Assembly (NCBI GenBank): GCA_002404055.1
Contig: DHIZ01000294.1
Location: 56,366-69,120 of the forward strand
Length of the DNA stretch: 12,755 nt
Source: Chloroflexi bacterium UBA4733
Lineage (GTDB): Bacteria; Chloroflexota; UBA4733
Direction of reading: 5' to 3'
A program made the position numbers and the translations under genes. Position 1 is the first letter of the stretch; each line of letters starts with the position of its first letter. This document shows positions 12,332-12,755 of the stretch, one piece after another. A model generated the notes under the pieces. It was not told where the DNA came from. It worked only from the letters and a program-made list of their open reading frames with translations, and searched no databases.

Positions 12332-12655
12332 GTGCCCTCGATTGTTCGGTTTCGACGATCTGCCCTCAACGATATTGCACGGTATGGTGCCTGGCGGGAC
12401 AGCCAGAATCGAAACTGGTCGCCAATCTCTGAGGCGCTGTTGGACGCCATTGCCCACGCAGCCGGTCGCTTCGATTCATTCGATGAGATTCCCGCGCCAC
12501 TGCTCGCCGTGAATGGTGAGGCTGCACCGCTGAAGCGTCTTCTGGTACCAGTTCGGTCTAAGGTTTTCCGCGTGTACGTGGGCCCGGGCCGCAATGCCGG
12601 AGACATCAGTGTTCGCCGGGTGCGGCACCCATCGCAGGAGCCACTTGACCACTGA
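12332..12655 (+). CDS. Putative RelE/ParE-like toxin
   Basis: This 107-residue basic protein begins MPSIVRFRRSALNDIARY, the beta-strand and helix start of the RelE/ParE fold, and continues with PLKRLLVPVRSKVFRVYV and the closing strand DISVRRVRHPSQEPLDH. RelE enzymes cut mRNA on the ribosome, and ParE members poison DNA gyrase. The expected C-terminal basic residues (Arg and His in RRVRH) are present, but I cannot say which activity applies. The GTG start follows the antitoxin stop with no gap. A weak ribosome site (AGG in the last codons) suggests translational coupling. Length and order (antitoxin first) match typical pairs. Confidence 0.65.
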   Translation: MPSIVRFRRSALNDIARYGAWRDSQNRNWSPISEALLDAIAHAAGRFDSFDEIPAPLLAVNGEAAPLKRLLVPVRSKVFRVYVGPGRNAGDISVRRVRHPSQEPLDH

Positions 12656-12755
12656 CTGAACAGGACGCCCGCGCCCAGAGTGGCGCCTTGAAGCCTCACC
12701 CGTGACTTTAGCGGCTGCTCGTGCGTCTGTAACTGCTAAGCATGTGGCCATAACT
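12656..12755. other. Window end with no recognised gene
   Basis: This 100-base tail follows the toxin stop. It holds a weak hairpin (GCGCC 12671-12675 with GGCGC 12682-12686) without a T-run. I see no convincing gene in either strand. Confidence 0.4.

Noticed and set aside
11785..12699. Long minus-strand open frame of 304 codons
   Set aside because: It runs antisense through the lipoprotein end and both toxin-antitoxin genes. It is Ser/Arg rich, has no family character, and the plus-strand genes have better start signals.

Overview
The window is 12.8 kb of GC-rich bacterial DNA with densely packed genes. Most genes have a clear Shine-Dalgarno sequence and strongly GC-biased third codon positions. 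Three separate Uma2-type (PD-(D/E)XK) genes, a zinc-ribbon ECF sigma factor next to a paired ABC exporter, and a conserved protein starting MSEYQYYEF together suggest a member of the Chloroflexota. This is inferred from gene content; there is no rRNA or other marker gene.

Layout, left to right. The 3' end of an unidentified gene (1-126). A first Uma2 nuclease-like gene (236-856, +), convergent with a conserved coiled-coil protein of unknown function (877-2001, -). A possible 46-codon ORF and an RraA-family gene broken by a +1 shift at a run of six C (2225-2804, +). A second Uma2 gene with a C-terminal coiled coil (2953-3663, +), convergent with a class C beta-lactamase-type serine hydrolase (3711-5174, -). 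A minus-strand block transcribed from right to left: ECF sigma factor with two C-terminal zinc ribbons (10352-9147), then two ABC exporter half-transporters (9094-7205 and 7208-5331) joined by an ATGA overlap. A third Uma2 gene (10639-11253, +), a lipoprotein (11345-11965, +), and a toxin-antitoxin-like pair (12083-12655, +).

The sigma/ABC block is the clearest functional unit. One transcript would encode a transcription factor with a possible metal- or ligand-sensing tail and a heterodimeric exporter, so the exporter may belong to the sigma factor's regulon. The remaining genes look like independent accessory units.

The most unusual feature is that both ABC genes carry a DNA inverted repeat at the same place in the protein, the linker between the membrane domain and the ATPase domain. 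One has perfect 18-bp arms; the other has 18-bp arms with one mismatch. Both are read through in frame, as expected for palindromic elements that insert into coding sequence. A second repeat family, about 72 bp and roughly 72% identical by hand alignment, occurs at 2135-2206 and 5246-5316, each time upstream of a minus-strand gene. I saw no tRNA, rRNA, CRISPR array, transposase or recombinase.
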